64,000 nucleotides of DNA from Aeromonas sobria (lineage in GTDB: Bacteria; Pseudomonadota; Gammaproteobacteria; Enterobacterales; Aeromonadaceae): assembly GCF_000820145.1 (NCBI RefSeq), contig NZ_CDBW01000016.1, positions 124,001 to 188,000 on the forward strand, given 5' to 3'. Of the stretch, positions 39,280-47,954 are shown piece by piece. The notes beneath the pieces are model-generated. The model was not told the DNA's origin and searched no databases. It worked only from the letters and a program-made list of their open reading frames with translations. The stretch's first letter is position 1. Every line of letters starts with the position of its first letter. A program made the translations under genes and the position numbers.

Positions 39280-40116
39280 ATGGCAACCCATCACTATCAG
39301 CCGGTAGATATCGATCTGCCCGCCCCCAATCCGCTCTATTTCAGCTATCAACAGGTGCTGGCCGACAGCGCGACCGTGCTGCACTCCCACCCTTGGGGCC
39401 AGCTCAATATGATCAGTCTGGGGATCATGGAGATAGTGCTGGGGGAGCAGCGGCTGGTGGCGCCAGCCGACTACCTGATCTGGGTGCCGGCGGATCTCGA
39501 TCACACCTCCTACAACGAGCAGGCCCTCGATTACACCTCCATCTACGTCAGCCACCAGCTGGCGGCCAAGCTGCCGCCAGAGCCAAGACTGCTGTTGCTC
39601 ACACCGTTAATCCGGGCCCTGCTGGCCGATTTTTGTGAACGCAAGATAGGCCATATGGCGGATGCATGGGATCAGCATCAGGCCGAGTTACTGGTAGAAA
39701 AACTGACCCGTACCCGCAGTCAGGAGAATTACCTGCCGATGAGTCAGGACAAGCTGCTGGCCCCCATGCTGGCAGCGCTGCACAGCGATCCTGCCGATCC
39801 CCGCACCCTGGCGCAGTGGGCCGGGCAACTGCACACCACCGAGCGTACCCTGGCACGGCGTTGCCTGCGGGAGCTGGGGATGAGCTTTGGTCAGTGGCGG
39901 TCGCGCTTGCGACTGCTCAAGGCGCTGGCCTGGCTCAAGGGAGACATGCCCATTCAGGAGATCAGCTGGCGGCTCGGTTACGGCTCTACCTCGGCCTTTA
40001 TCGCCATGTTCAACCGGGAGTTGGGGTGCTCGCCGCAACGTTATCGCCTGCAGTCGGCAGAGCGGGGGGGCGCCATGGTGGGAAAAGGTGACGATGATCT
40101 GCGCACACCTCGATAA
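39280..40116 (+). CDS. AraC-family transcriptional regulator
   Basis: The 278-residue regulator has an N-terminal cupin-like sensor domain (HSHPWGQLNMI, ADYLIWVPADLDH) and a C-terminal AraC DNA-binding domain (about 175-265) with its two helix-turn-helix motifs, ending in SAFIAMFNRELGCSPQRYR. ATG 39280, five bases after AAGGAG, is chosen over GTG 39274. It is divergent from the EamA gene, a common regulator-exporter pairing. Confidence 0.87.
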   Translation: MATHHYQPVDIDLPAPNPLYFSYQQVLADSATVLHSHPWGQLNMISLGIMEIVLGEQRLVAPADYLIWVPADLDHTSYNEQALDYTSIYVSHQLAAKLPPEPRLLLLTPLIRALLADFCERKIGHMADAWDQHQAELLVEKLTRTRSQENYLPMSQDKLLAPMLAALHSDPADPRTLAQWAGQLHTTERTLARRCLRELGMSFGQWRSRLRLLKALAWLKGDMPIQEISWRLGYGSTSAFIAMFNRELGCSPQRYRLQSAERGGAMVGKGDDDLRTPR

Positions 40117-40245
40117 GTGACCTGTTTCTTGTCGTGCCAGGGGTTATCATAGCGTTTTGTTATCGCCTGCCATGATGGGCTCGCAGATGAATGGTTCTGC
40201 CCGAGTCAGTGGCCTGCGTTTCCATATTGACGCGATGGGGTCAGC

Positions 40246-41526
40246 ATGATCGCTTCCAGTTCCCGTTTTGCCGAGTCGCTGTTCTGGTATCTGCTGGCGT
40301 TGACCGGCTGCTCCATCCTGCTGTTCGAGTTCGGCCCCGAAAGAGTGCTAGATATGAAGGGATGGCCGCTCTCCGTTACCGTACAGCAGGCGGCGGATGC
40401 TGCGCCGGGGTCGGTGCGTGACCACCCCTCGGCGGATGGTAACCCCGGGGTTGAGTGCATTCTGGCAGCCAGTCCGGACAGTTATCCCAGTTGCGGCTTG
40501 GTCCTCACCCTGACGTCGCGTGAGCAGGGGATTAATCTCGCCCGTTTTGACATGCTCCATATTCGTTTGAGCGTGACAGGAGAAGGGGCGCAGGATTGGC
40601 GCTTCTATCTGCGCAACTACAATCCGGTGTTCGGCAAGATGGATAACCCGTTGCAACCCAAGTTCAACGAAATCATCTTTCGCCCGGCCGATTACGGCAA
40701 GGCTCATGAGGTGCCGCTGGATGTATTCACCCCGGCGACCTGGTGGATCAAGCAATTCAATGTGCCGCTGCAACAGCAGGGGGCGAATCTGACTCGGGTC
40801 TATGCCATCGAGGTGGTAGCGGGTTCAGAGATGCCGCCCGGTAAACACGGGGTGGTGATCGAGGAGCTGCAATTTCATGGACCCTGGCTCGATGCCACCC
40901 TCTTTTATCGGTTGATCCTGCTGGTCTGGTTTCTCTATGGCTGTGCGGTCTTTGTCATCCATCACCTCTCGATGACCCGGCGCTTGCAGCATGCCGATCA
41001 GATCCGAATGGAGGTGGAGGCCCTTAACCTCACCCTGAGCGAAGAGAGTCGCAGATCCCGTGAGGCTGCCTGTTATGATCCGCTTACCGGTGCCCTCAAC
41101 CGGTTGGGGGGTGAACGACTGCTGGCCGAGATAGGTGAGCTGGCTTGCGCTGTTATCTATATCGATGTGGATCACTTCAAGCAGATCAACGATACCCATG
41201 GCCATCCGGTGGGGGATGAAGTGCTCAAGCATCTGGTCAGCGAGATCCTGCTGCAGTGCGATCCGCTCTGCCATCTGGTGCGTTGGGGTGGGGAGGAGTT
41301 CGTGTTGCTCTGCCTCCATTACGACGAACTGCGAGCCTGTGCGCTGGCCGAGCGGCTGCGTGCCAAGCTGGAGGCTGATCCTCACTGGCCGTCGGCCTTG
41401 CTGGTGACCGCCTCGTTCGGTGTGGCCGAGCGTGAGGGGGATCCGCTGGAGCTGTTGCTCAAGCGTGCCGACGAGGCGCTCTATCAGGCCAAAAAGCGGG
41501 GTCGCAACCGGGTGGAAGTGAACTGA
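40246..41526 (+). CDS. Membrane diguanylate cyclase with unknown periplasmic domain
   Basis: The 426-residue protein has a span near 11-30, a periplasmic domain of about 180 residues (40-222) that looks like a beta-sandwich/carbohydrate-binding-type fold (LHIRLSVTGEGAQDWRFYLRNYNP), a second span (about 223-245), a short coiled coil, and a GGDEF domain with an intact GGEEF site at 348-352, so it should make c-di-GMP. The inhibitory I-site RxxD expected at 339-342 reads DPLC, so product feedback is probably absent. No adjacent phosphodiesterase or output gene. The start lacks a strong SD. Confidence 0.88.
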   Translation: MIASSSRFAESLFWYLLALTGCSILLFEFGPERVLDMKGWPLSVTVQQAADAAPGSVRDHPSADGNPGVECILAASPDSYPSCGLVLTLTSREQGINLARFDMLHIRLSVTGEGAQDWRFYLRNYNPVFGKMDNPLQPKFNEIIFRPADYGKAHEVPLDVFTPATWWIKQFNVPLQQQGANLTRVYAIEVVAGSEMPPGKHGVVIEELQFHGPWLDATLFYRLILLVWFLYGCAVFVIHHLSMTRRLQHADQIRMEVEALNLTLSEESRRSREAACYDPLTGALNRLGGERLLAEIGELACAVIYIDVDHFKQINDTHGHPVGDEVLKHLVSEILLQCDPLCHLVRWGGEEFVLLCLHYDELRACALAERLRAKLEADPHWPSALLVTASFGVAEREGDPLELLLKRADEALYQAKKRGRNRVEVN

Positions 41527-41582
41527 CCGCAGTACTATCGCGCCGCCAACCGCCGAACAACCAATGAATGTAAGAGAGCAAG

Positions 41583-41996
41583 ATGACAAGACAATCGATC
41601 GGGGCGCTGACCCTGCTGGTGGCCGACTATGACCAGGCCATCGGCTTTTTTACCGAAGGGCTCGGCTTTGAGCTGCTGGAAGATACCCGCCTTGATGAGC
41701 CGGGCAAACCGGGCAAGCGCTGGGTGCGGGTTGCCCCCAAAGGCGCCCCCGGTTCAGCGCTGCTGCTGGCGCAAGCGGCCAATGCACAGCAGCAGGCCGC
41801 CATCGGTCAGCAGGGCGGGGGACGGGTCTTCCTGTTTCTCGAGACCGATGACTTCTGGGGGGATTACCAGCGGATGCAGGCGTACGGTGTTCATTTTTGT
41901 GAACAGCCCCGCGAAGAGCCCTACGGCACAGTGGTGGTGTTTGAGGATATAAGTGGCAACCGCTGGGACCTGCTGCAACGGGCTGCTGCCAACTGA
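41583..41996 (+). CDS. VOC-superfamily (glyoxalase/dioxygenase-like) protein
   Basis: The 137-residue protein has the paired beta-alpha-beta-beta-beta modules of the vicinal oxygen chelate fold: ALTLLVADYDQAIGFFTEGLGF at the start and VVVFEDISGNRWDLLQ at the end. The final Glu (FED) and an early site are candidate metal ligands. The reaction cannot be told from sequence. It lies between the cyclase and phoB, and its stop is about 30 bp before the Pho box. Confidence 0.82.
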   Translation: MTRQSIGALTLLVADYDQAIGFFTEGLGFELLEDTRLDEPGKPGKRWVRVAPKGAPGSALLLAQAANAQQQAAIGQQGGGRVFLFLETDDFWGDYQRMQAYGVHFCEQPREEPYGTVVVFEDISGNRWDLLQRAAAN

Positions 41997-42020
41997 ACCT
42001 GAAAACCTTTATCATCCCGC

Positions 42021-42046
42021 CTGTCATAAAGTCATAAAAGTGTCAC
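42021..42046 (+). promoter_or_regulatory. Pho box of phoB
   Basis: CTGTCAT (42021), AAGTCAT (42029) and GTGTCAC (42040) are PhoB-type 7-bp half-sites; the last two are spaced 11 bp, the canonical repeat. This makes phoB-phoR autoregulated. Confidence 0.8.
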
Positions 42047-42098
42047 ATAAAGTTCTAATAATTGGCGCACCCATCTTCACACAGGAGAGAGAAGGGAT

Positions 42099-42788
42099 AT
42101 GGCTAAGCGAATTCTGGTGGTCGAGGACGAAGCACCGATCCGCGAAATGCTCTGCTTTGTGCTGGAGCAAAAGGGATATGAGACGATTGAAGCGGAAGAT
42201 TACGCCGATGGACTGGCGAAGGTGTGCGAACCTTACCCCGAACTCATCGTGCTGGACTGGATGATGCCGGGCGGCAGTGGCATCCAGTTTATCAAGCAGC
42301 TCAAGCAGGATGAGGTGACTCGCCAGATCCCGGTGGTGATGCTCACCGCCCGCGGTGAAGAGGAGGACAAGGTACGTGGTCTGGAGGCCGGTGCCGACGA
42401 CTACATCACCAAGCCGTTCTCTCCCAAGGAGCTGACCGCTCGCCTCCATGCGGTGATGCGCCGCGTGTCGCCCACCTCGGTGGACGAGGTGATCGAGGTG
42501 CAGGGGCTGAAACTCGATCCTGTCTCCCACCGGGTCAGTGCCGAAGAGAAGGCGCTCGACATGGGGCCGACCGAATTCAAGCTGCTGCACTTCTTCATGA
42601 CCCACCCCGAGCGGGTCTATAGCCGTGAGCAGCTGCTCAATAATGTCTGGGGTACCAATGTGTACGTCGAGGACAGAACCGTGGATGTGCATATTCGTCG
42701 CCTGCGCAAGGCGATTGAAGAGACAGGGCACGACAGATTGATCCAGACGGTGCGTGGAGCCGGATACCGCTTCTCAACCCGTCTCTAG
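42099..42788 (+). CDS. phoB: Phosphate regulon response regulator PhoB
   Basis: PhoB activates the phosphate-starvation regulon. The 229-residue OmpR-family regulator has a receiver domain with phosphorylated Asp53 (VLDWMMPG), Thr83 (MLTARG) and Lys105, and a winged-helix DNA-binding domain (about 128-227; [34 protein letters not shown]). It is 229 residues, as in E. coli. GAAGGG precedes the ATG. phoR follows after 8 nt and a Pho box lies about 55 bp upstream. Confidence 0.97.
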   Translation: MAKRILVVEDEAPIREMLCFVLEQKGYETIEAEDYADGLAKVCEPYPELIVLDWMMPGGSGIQFIKQLKQDEVTRQIPVVMLTARGEEEDKVRGLEAGADDYITKPFSPKELTARLHAVMRRVSPTSVDEVIEVQGLKLDPVSHRVSAEEKALDMGPTEFKLLHFFMTHPERVYSREQLLNNVWGTNVYVEDRTVDVHIRRLRKAIEETGHDRLIQTVRGAGYRFSTRL

Positions 42789-42796
42789 GGGCAGTT

Positions 42797-44104
42797 ATGT
42801 TGCAACCTTACGCCTGGCGGCGACAGTTGTGGCGGGTGGTGTTCTTCTATACGCCGTTCGCATTGGTTGGCTGGTTGATTGATCACCTTCCGCTCTGCTT
42901 GCTGGTAGCCGCTGTGCTTCATCTGGGCTGGCACTATCGCTTCCAGAAGCGGCTATCTGACTGGCTGTGGCACGATCGCAGCCTGGTGCCCCCCAGCGGC
43001 AGTGGCAGCTGGGAGTACATCTTCAACGGTATTTACAAGTTGCAGCAGCGTCACCGCGCCCGGCGCCGCGAGCTGGCGGGGTTGATCCGCCGCTTTCGGG
43101 AGGGAGCCGAGGCCTTGCCCGATGCCGCCGTGGTGTTTCGCACCGACGGCAGCATCCTCTGGTGCAACCGGTTGGCGGAGCAGCTGCTCGGTTTTCGCTG
43201 GCCGGAGGATTCTGGTCAGCATATCGGCAACCTCATTCGCAATCCGGCGTTTAACGCCTATCTGGGCAAGGGGGCGTATGACGAGCCGCTGGAGATGCAC
43301 TCCCCGATTAACGAGGAGAAGTTTCTCGAGTTTCGGATCATGCCCTACGCCTCGGATCAGGCGATGTTGGTGGTGCGGGATGTCACCCGTTTGCGCAGCC
43401 TCGAGAAGACTCGCAAACACTTCGTCTCCAACGTCTCCCATGAGTTGCGCACGCCGCTGACCGTGCTCAAGGGGTATTTGGAAATGACGGCGGAGATGGC
43501 CGAGGAACCACTCTCGCCCGCCATGTGGGCCAAGGCACACAGGGTGATGATGGAGCAGACCATCCGGATGGATAATCTGGTCAATCAGCTGCTGATGTTG
43601 TCGCGCATCGAGGCCGCGCCCACCGTGGATCTCTCCCATCTGGTGGACATGCCCGCCATGTTGGGGCTGCTGGAGCAGGAGGCGCGGGCGCTGTCGGGGG
43701 ATCGGGCCCACCAGATCGAATTTATGGTACAGCCTGACCTGTTGGTGCGCGGGGATCAGGAGCAGATGCGCAGTGCCGTCTCCAACCTGGTGTACAACGC
43801 CATTCACTACACCCCAGCGGGGCGCAAGATCACGGTGGAGTGGCGCAAGCAGGGGGCGATGGCGCTGTTTGCCGTGAGCGACGAGGGGGAGGGAATCGCC
43901 CCCGAGCATCTGGCGCGGCTGACTGAGCGGTTCTATCGGGTTGACAAGGCGCGCTCGCGCCACACCGGTGGCTCCGGGCTCGGCCTTGCCATCGTCAAGC
44001 ACGCCCTCAGTCATCACGACTGCCAGCTCGATATCGAGAGCCGGGTCGGCCTTGGCAGCCGCTTCAGCTTTCTCATTCCTGGCCGTATGGTAGTGATTAA
44101 ATAG
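42797..44104 (+). CDS. phoR: Phosphate regulon sensor histidine kinase PhoR
   Basis: PhoR phosphorylates or dephosphorylates PhoB according to phosphate supply through PstSCAB-PhoU. The 435-residue kinase has an N-terminal hydrophobic hairpin (about 14-50) without a large periplasmic domain, a PAS domain (about 100-190), His215 in the VSHELRTPL box (E. coli His213), and an ATPase domain with DEGEGIAPEHL and GGSGLGLAIVK. It directly follows phoB. Confidence 0.96.
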   Translation: MLQPYAWRRQLWRVVFFYTPFALVGWLIDHLPLCLLVAAVLHLGWHYRFQKRLSDWLWHDRSLVPPSGSGSWEYIFNGIYKLQQRHRARRRELAGLIRRFREGAEALPDAAVVFRTDGSILWCNRLAEQLLGFRWPEDSGQHIGNLIRNPAFNAYLGKGAYDEPLEMHSPINEEKFLEFRIMPYASDQAMLVVRDVTRLRSLEKTRKHFVSNVSHELRTPLTVLKGYLEMTAEMAEEPLSPAMWAKAHRVMMEQTIRMDNLVNQLLMLSRIEAAPTVDLSHLVDMPAMLGLLEQEARALSGDRAHQIEFMVQPDLLVRGDQEQMRSAVSNLVYNAIHYTPAGRKITVEWRKQGAMALFAVSDEGEGIAPEHLARLTERFYRVDKARSRHTGGSGLGLAIVKHALSHHDCQLDIESRVGLGSRFSFLIPGRMVVIK

Positions 44105-44132
44105 TCTTTTATAGCAATGAGTTAGCTGCAAC

Positions 44133-44162
44133 AAGAGGGCCACTGAACGTGGCCCTCTTTTC
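44133..44162 (+). terminator. Terminator of phoB-phoR
   Basis: AAGAGGGCCAC and GTGGCCCTCTT form an 11-bp stem with a 5-nt loop and T-run. Confidence 0.88.
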
Positions 44163-44446
44163 ATTTGTTCGAATCTTTCGGTATGTCATTAAAGTGTCAC
44201 ATTAAATCCATAAATTTGTCACTGCCAGGTCAGATACTGGCGCCGTCTTAAGAGCAGACCTTCTGCCATGTTGGCCAGAAGAGCCTGAATGAAACGCAAC
44301 GATCTGATTGACTGACTCAGTCGGGTTGACCATCACAAGACAGTGTTAATCGGCGCCATGTATTGGCAATAACCTTCTGTCATCTTTGATAGAGGGGACA
44401 GAATGAAACTCAAGGCAGTCGCCTTCTGTAACTTTGGAGAGATTGG
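44163..44446 (+). other. Promoter and leader region of pstS
   Basis: It holds the Pho boxes (44183-44222), a loose hairpin (CTTCTG ... CAGAAG, about 44260-44280), an exact palindrome GACTGACTCAGTC (44310-44322), a short frame at 44289 starting with the same MK codons, and a 15-codon leader ORF (44403-44450). A long structured 5' leader is therefore possible. Confidence 0.6.
44183..44222 (+). promoter_or_regulatory. Pho boxes of pstS
   Basis: ATGTCAT (44183) and GTGTCAC (44194) are exactly 11 bp apart, followed by weaker repeats (TCCATAA) and a further TTGTCACT near 44215. This fits a pair of PhoB dimers activating pstS. Confidence 0.8.
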
Positions 44447-44450
44447 ATGA
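44403..44450 (+). CDS. Possible 15-residue leader peptide overlapping pstS
   Basis: An ATG six bases after AGAGGGG opens a 15-codon frame that ends in TGA within ATGA, sharing bases with the pstS start. Its first eleven bases, ATGAAACTCAA, are repeated at the pstS start 44 bp on. Translational coupling is possible, or it may be a duplication scar of the start region. No homologue is known to me. Confidence 0.4.
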   Translation: MKLKAVAFCNFGEIG

Positions 44451-45421
44451 AACTCAACAAACTGGCTGGTGTAATCGGATTCACCGCAGCAACCCTGTTT
44501 TCTGTCAGCGCTCTGGCTGCCGGTGTGGATAAAGATCTGCCGGATTACACACCAACCAGCGGCATCTCGGGCAACCTGTCCTCTGTCGGGTCGGATACCC
44601 TGGCCAACATGATGACCTTTTGGGCCGAAGAATTTAAGCGTGTTTATCCCAACGTCAACGTGCAGATCCAGGCCGCCGGTTCTTCTACTGCGCCGACTGC
44701 TCTGACCGAAGGTGTTGCCCAGTTTGGCCCGATGAGCCGTGCCATGAAGGCCGGCGAAGAGGAAGCTTTCGAGAAGCGTTACGGCTACAAGCCGACCGCT
44801 ATCCGCGTCGCGGTCGATGCGCTGGCGGTGTTCGTCAACAAGGACAACCCCATCAAGGGGCTGACCATGCAGCAGGTTGACGCTGTCTTCTCCAGCACTC
44901 TCAAGTGCGGCGAAGCCAAGGCAGCCACCAAGTGGTCTGATCTGGGTCTGGATGGCAACTGGTCTTCCAAGGATCTGCAACTGTTCGGTCGCAACTCGGT
45001 ATCCGGCACCTACGGTTACTTCAAGGAGCACGCCCTGTGTAACGGCGACTTCAAGAGCGGCGTGAACGAGCAGCCGGGTTCTGCCTCCGTGGTGCAGTCA
45101 GTTTCTGCCTCCCTGAACGGTATCGGCTACTCCGGTATCGGCTATGTCACCTCCGGTGTGCGTGCAGTCCCGCTCTCCAAGGATGGCAAAACCTTCATTG
45201 AAGCAACCTCTGACAACGCCATCACCGGCAAGTATCCGCTCTCCCGCTTCCTGTACGTTTATGTGAACAAGCATCCGAACAAGCCCCTTGCCCCGATGGA
45301 GCAAGAGTTTGTCAAAATGATCCTCTCCAAGGCGGGTCAGAGCATAGTCGCCAAAGATGGCTATGTACCGGTGCCAGCCAAAGTGGTGCAGGCTGACCTG
45401 AAAAAGCTGGGCATCATCTAA
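44447..45421 (+). CDS. pstS: Phosphate-binding protein PstS
   Basis: PstS is the periplasmic phosphate receptor of the Pst ABC transporter. The 324-residue product has a signal peptide (cleavage after LAA near 25), a phosphate-loop region VGSDTL (about 46-51), QAAGSSTAP (about 75-83) and [12 protein letters not shown] (about 184-195). GGAGAG precedes the start. pstC, pstA, pstB and phoU do not follow: a terminator comes next, so the permease genes are elsewhere. It belongs to the PstS group with the [15 protein letters not shown]-terminus found in marine gammaproteobacteria. Confidence 0.94.
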   Translation: MKLNKLAGVIGFTAATLFSVSALAAGVDKDLPDYTPTSGISGNLSSVGSDTLANMMTFWAEEFKRVYPNVNVQIQAAGSSTAPTALTEGVAQFGPMSRAMKAGEEEAFEKRYGYKPTAIRVAVDALAVFVNKDNPIKGLTMQQVDAVFSSTLKCGEAKAATKWSDLGLDGNWSSKDLQLFGRNSVSGTYGYFKEHALCNGDFKSGVNEQPGSASVVQSVSASLNGIGYSGIGYVTSGVRAVPLSKDGKTFIEATSDNAITGKYPLSRFLYVYVNKHPNKPLAPMEQEFVKMILSKAGQSIVAKDGYVPVPAKVVQADLKKLGII

Positions 45422-45450
45422 GCGTCAGTTGCCTGCATGTTGTGATAAAG

Positions 45451-45478
45451 CGAGCCCCTAGCGGGCTCGTTTTGTTTT
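45451..45478 (+). terminator. Terminator of pstS
   Basis: CGAGCCC and GGGCTCG form a stem, followed by TTTTGTTTTT. Confidence 0.88.
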
Positions 45479-45602
45479 TGGCGATTATCAGTGTTGTTAA
45501 TAGCGTGAGCTGGCGGTTTTTACACCAGACGGGGGCCGGTTCTCTTGCGTCGCAGGGCGGCATTTCCGAGAATAGGGCAACGTCACGGCAAAGGATCCCC
45601 TC

Positions 45603-46409
45603 ATGATTGCGTCTCTCACCAAGTTTGGCCTGGTTGCCCTCTGCAGTTCTTTGCTGGTTGCCTGCGCCCAGTCACCCACCGGCCGCAGCCAGATGTTGCT
45701 CTACTCCCCTCAGCAGATGAGCCAGCTGGGCGCTGACTCCTTCGAGCAGATGAAGAAGCAGGAGAAGGTGAGCAAGGATGCCAAACTCAACGGCTATGTC
45801 TCTTGTGTCGCCAAGGCGGTGACCGCCCAGGTGCCTGCCAGCTATGGCATCACCAGCTGGGAAGTGGTGGTGTTTGACTCCAAGCAGGTCAACGCCTTCG
45901 CCCTGCCCGGCGGCAAGATCGGGGTCTACAGCGGCCTGCTCAAGGTGGCCAAGAATCAGGATCAACTCGCCACCGTTATTGGCCACGAGCTGACCCACGT
46001 GCTGGCCCAGCACTCCAACGAGCGGCTCTCTCGCAGCCAGCTGGCCGGTATCGGTCTGGCGGCAGCCGACATCGCCATGGGCACCAGCGAGTATCGCGGT
46101 GCCACCATGGCGGCGCTCGGCCTTGGGGTCGAGGTGGGGGTGATGCTTCCTTATGGCCGTACTCAGGAGAGCGAAGCCGACCGTTTGGGACTGGAGCTGA
46201 TGGCCCGTGCCGGTTTTAACCCTGCAGAAGCCGTTCCCTTGTGGCAGAACATGAGTGCTGCTGCCGGTGGCAACGCGCCGCCACAGTTGCTTTCTACCCA
46301 CCCCAGCAACGAGAACCGTATCGCGGAACTGCAGGCACAACAGGCGCAAGTGCAGCCGCTCTATGAGCAGGCCCGCGCCAACGGTCTGGTGCCCCAATGC
46401 AAGGCATAA
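45603..46409 (+). CDS. M48-family metalloprotease lipoprotein (LoiP/YcaL-like)
   Basis: The 268-residue product has a lipobox LVAC (Cys21) and the zinc protease motif GHELTHVLAQH (His128, Glu129, His132), with a downstream ESEADRLG supplying the third ligand. It probably sits on the periplasmic face of the outer membrane and degrades misfolded proteins, like LoiP or YcaL. It overlaps the next gene by 13 nt. The ATG at 45603 fits the signal peptide; no strong SD is seen. Confidence 0.88.
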   Translation: MIASLTKFGLVALCSSLLVACAQSPTGRSQMLLYSPQQMSQLGADSFEQMKKQEKVSKDAKLNGYVSCVAKAVTAQVPASYGITSWEVVVFDSKQVNAFALPGGKIGVYSGLLKVAKNQDQLATVIGHELTHVLAQHSNERLSRSQLAGIGLAAADIAMGTSEYRGATMAALGLGVEVGVMLPYGRTQESEADRLGLELMARAGFNPAEAVPLWQNMSAAAGGNAPPQLLSTHPSNENRIAELQAQQAQVQPLYEQARANGLVPQCKA

Positions 46410-46903
46410 GCTTGCGCATGGCGCGCAGTGAAGATGCCGCCGCCATGACGGTGATGCAGCGAGCCAGCTGGCTCGCGGCTTATGGTCAGGTGCTCGGCGC
46501 CGACATGCTGGAGCAGCTCGATGTCACCGCTCATCTGCAGATCTGGCAGGGCCGTCTGGCCGAGCCGGGCCCACGACCCATGCTGCTTTGCCTTGATGAG
46601 GTGGTGATCGGCCTGCTCTACTGGCAGCCGCTGCAGGAAGAGGGGCAGACCCGTGCCCTGATCCGCGCATTTTACCTTCACCCTGATCACTGGCGGCAAG
46701 GCTACGGCAAGCGGCTGTGGCAGACGGTGGCGATGCAGATGCGCCGCGCCGGTTGCAGTTGCGTCAAGTTGTGGCTGCTCGATGGTAACCACATTGGCGA
46801 GGGATTCTACCTGCGTCGCGGCTTCGTCTTTGGCGGCGAGGAGCGCACCCTGACAAGCCTTGGGCACGCCTGCCTGCAGCGACAAATGAGCCGTTTGCTC
46901 TGA
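46397..46903 (+). CDS. GNAT-family N-acetyltransferase
   Basis: The 168-residue protein has the GNAT core: a central strand ending IRAFYLHPDHWRQGYGKRLW, the acetyl-CoA loop (QGYGKR), and a final KLWLLDGNHIGEGFYLRRGFVFGG strand/helix. The acetyl acceptor is unknown. It begins inside the last codons of the M48 protease gene, so the two are probably cotranslated. A later in-frame start at 46418 (MARSED) is also possible. Confidence 0.82.
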   Translation: MQGISLRMARSEDAAAMTVMQRASWLAAYGQVLGADMLEQLDVTAHLQIWQGRLAEPGPRPMLLCLDEVVIGLLYWQPLQEEGQTRALIRAFYLHPDHWRQGYGKRLWQTVAMQMRRAGCSCVKLWLLDGNHIGEGFYLRRGFVFGGEERTLTSLGHACLQRQMSRLL

Positions 46904-46933
46904 ACACTCTCCCGTTTTTCGCCCCCGGTCACT

Positions 46934-46955
46934 TTATTTTTTTTGCGAATTAATA
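46934..46955 (+). promoter_or_regulatory. NagC/Mlc-like operator candidate before nagK
   Basis: An AT-rich stretch runs TTATTTTTTTT, then GCG, then AATTAATA. It resembles the NagC/Mlc pattern of T-rich and A-rich arms around a CG-containing centre, as I recall it. Its place 60 bp upstream of an N-acetylglucosamine kinase supports the idea. Weak evidence. Confidence 0.35.
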
Positions 46956-47010
46956 CAATGTCACCCCAGAACAGATCGGGATAAACACGGGCTGACAAGG
47001 GAGTGCTGGC

Positions 47011-47913
47011 ATGTATTACGGCTTTGATATCGGTGGAACCAAGATCGCCTTCGCGGTCTATGACGGCGGGTTGAACCTCTGCCATGAAGAGCGAATGAGC
47101 ACCCCCGGCAACGATTATGAGGGGTTGCAGCAGCTTATCCAGTCTCGGGTCGAGCAGGCAGATACCCGCTTCGGCGCCAAAGGCTCGGTTGGCATCGGTT
47201 TTCCAGGCATCATCAACAGTCATGACCACAGCATAGTGGCGGCCAATCTGCCCTCCATCAATGGTCGTCATCTGGGGGCTGACTTGGCGGAGCTGCTCGG
47301 GCGACCGGTCAAGGTTGAGAACGATGCCAACTGCTTCCTCTGGTCCGAAGTGCATCAGGGGGCTGCCGACGGTGCAGGCAGTGCGCTCGGTGTCACCATC
47401 GGTACCGGTATTGGCGGCGCCGTCTATCTGGCGGGCACGCTGATCCAGGGCCGTAACTGGCTGGCTGGCGAGATTGGCCACTACCCCTTGCCCGCCACCA
47501 TGCTGATGAAGTACCCCGAATTGCCCCGTCCCCGTTGCGGCTGCGGCCGTCTGGTCTGTTTTGAAACCTATGCATCCGGCACCGGTCTGGAGCGTCTCTA
47601 TCACCATTTCCATGGCCAGCGCGCCACGGGTCACCAGATTGTGGGACGCTTCGAGGCAAATGAGCCCCATGCGGTCGCAACCATCGACTGCTGGCTGGAG
47701 ATCATGGCTGCCGGACTTGCCACCGCTATCTCGGTGATTGATCCCGAGGTGGTGGTGTTGGGGGGCGGCCTGAGTGGTCTGCCTGCCCTCTATGAACAGT
47801 TGCCGCTGCGCCTGCCGGGCCATTTGTTGCCCGGTGTTGCCCTGCCCGAGATCCGCCAGGCCCGCTTTGGCGGCGCCGGTGGTGTGCGTGGCGCAGCCTT
47901 GCTCAATCTATGA
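47011..47913 (+). CDS. nagK: N-acetyl-D-glucosamine kinase NagK
   Basis: NagK phosphorylates GlcNAc released during peptidoglycan recycling or chitin breakdown. The 300-residue ROK-family protein has the ATP loop GFDIGGTK (4-11), the sugar-binding ENDANCF with catalytic Asp (about 106), GTGIGGAVY, GEIGHY, and a zinc site CGCGRLVC (about 178-185). N- and C-termini align with E. coli NagK (MYYGFDIGGTKIA start). cutC begins 41 bp after its stop. Confidence 0.94.
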   Translation: MYYGFDIGGTKIAFAVYDGGLNLCHEERMSTPGNDYEGLQQLIQSRVEQADTRFGAKGSVGIGFPGIINSHDHSIVAANLPSINGRHLGADLAELLGRPVKVENDANCFLWSEVHQGAADGAGSALGVTIGTGIGGAVYLAGTLIQGRNWLAGEIGHYPLPATMLMKYPELPRPRCGCGRLVCFETYASGTGLERLYHHFHGQRATGHQIVGRFEANEPHAVATIDCWLEIMAAGLATAISVIDPEVVVLGGGLSGLPALYEQLPLRLPGHLLPGVALPEIRQARFGGAGGVRGAALLNL

Positions 47914-47954
47914 GATCAGATGTGGGGTCTGATCTCCCCGAAAAAGGAGTCCTC

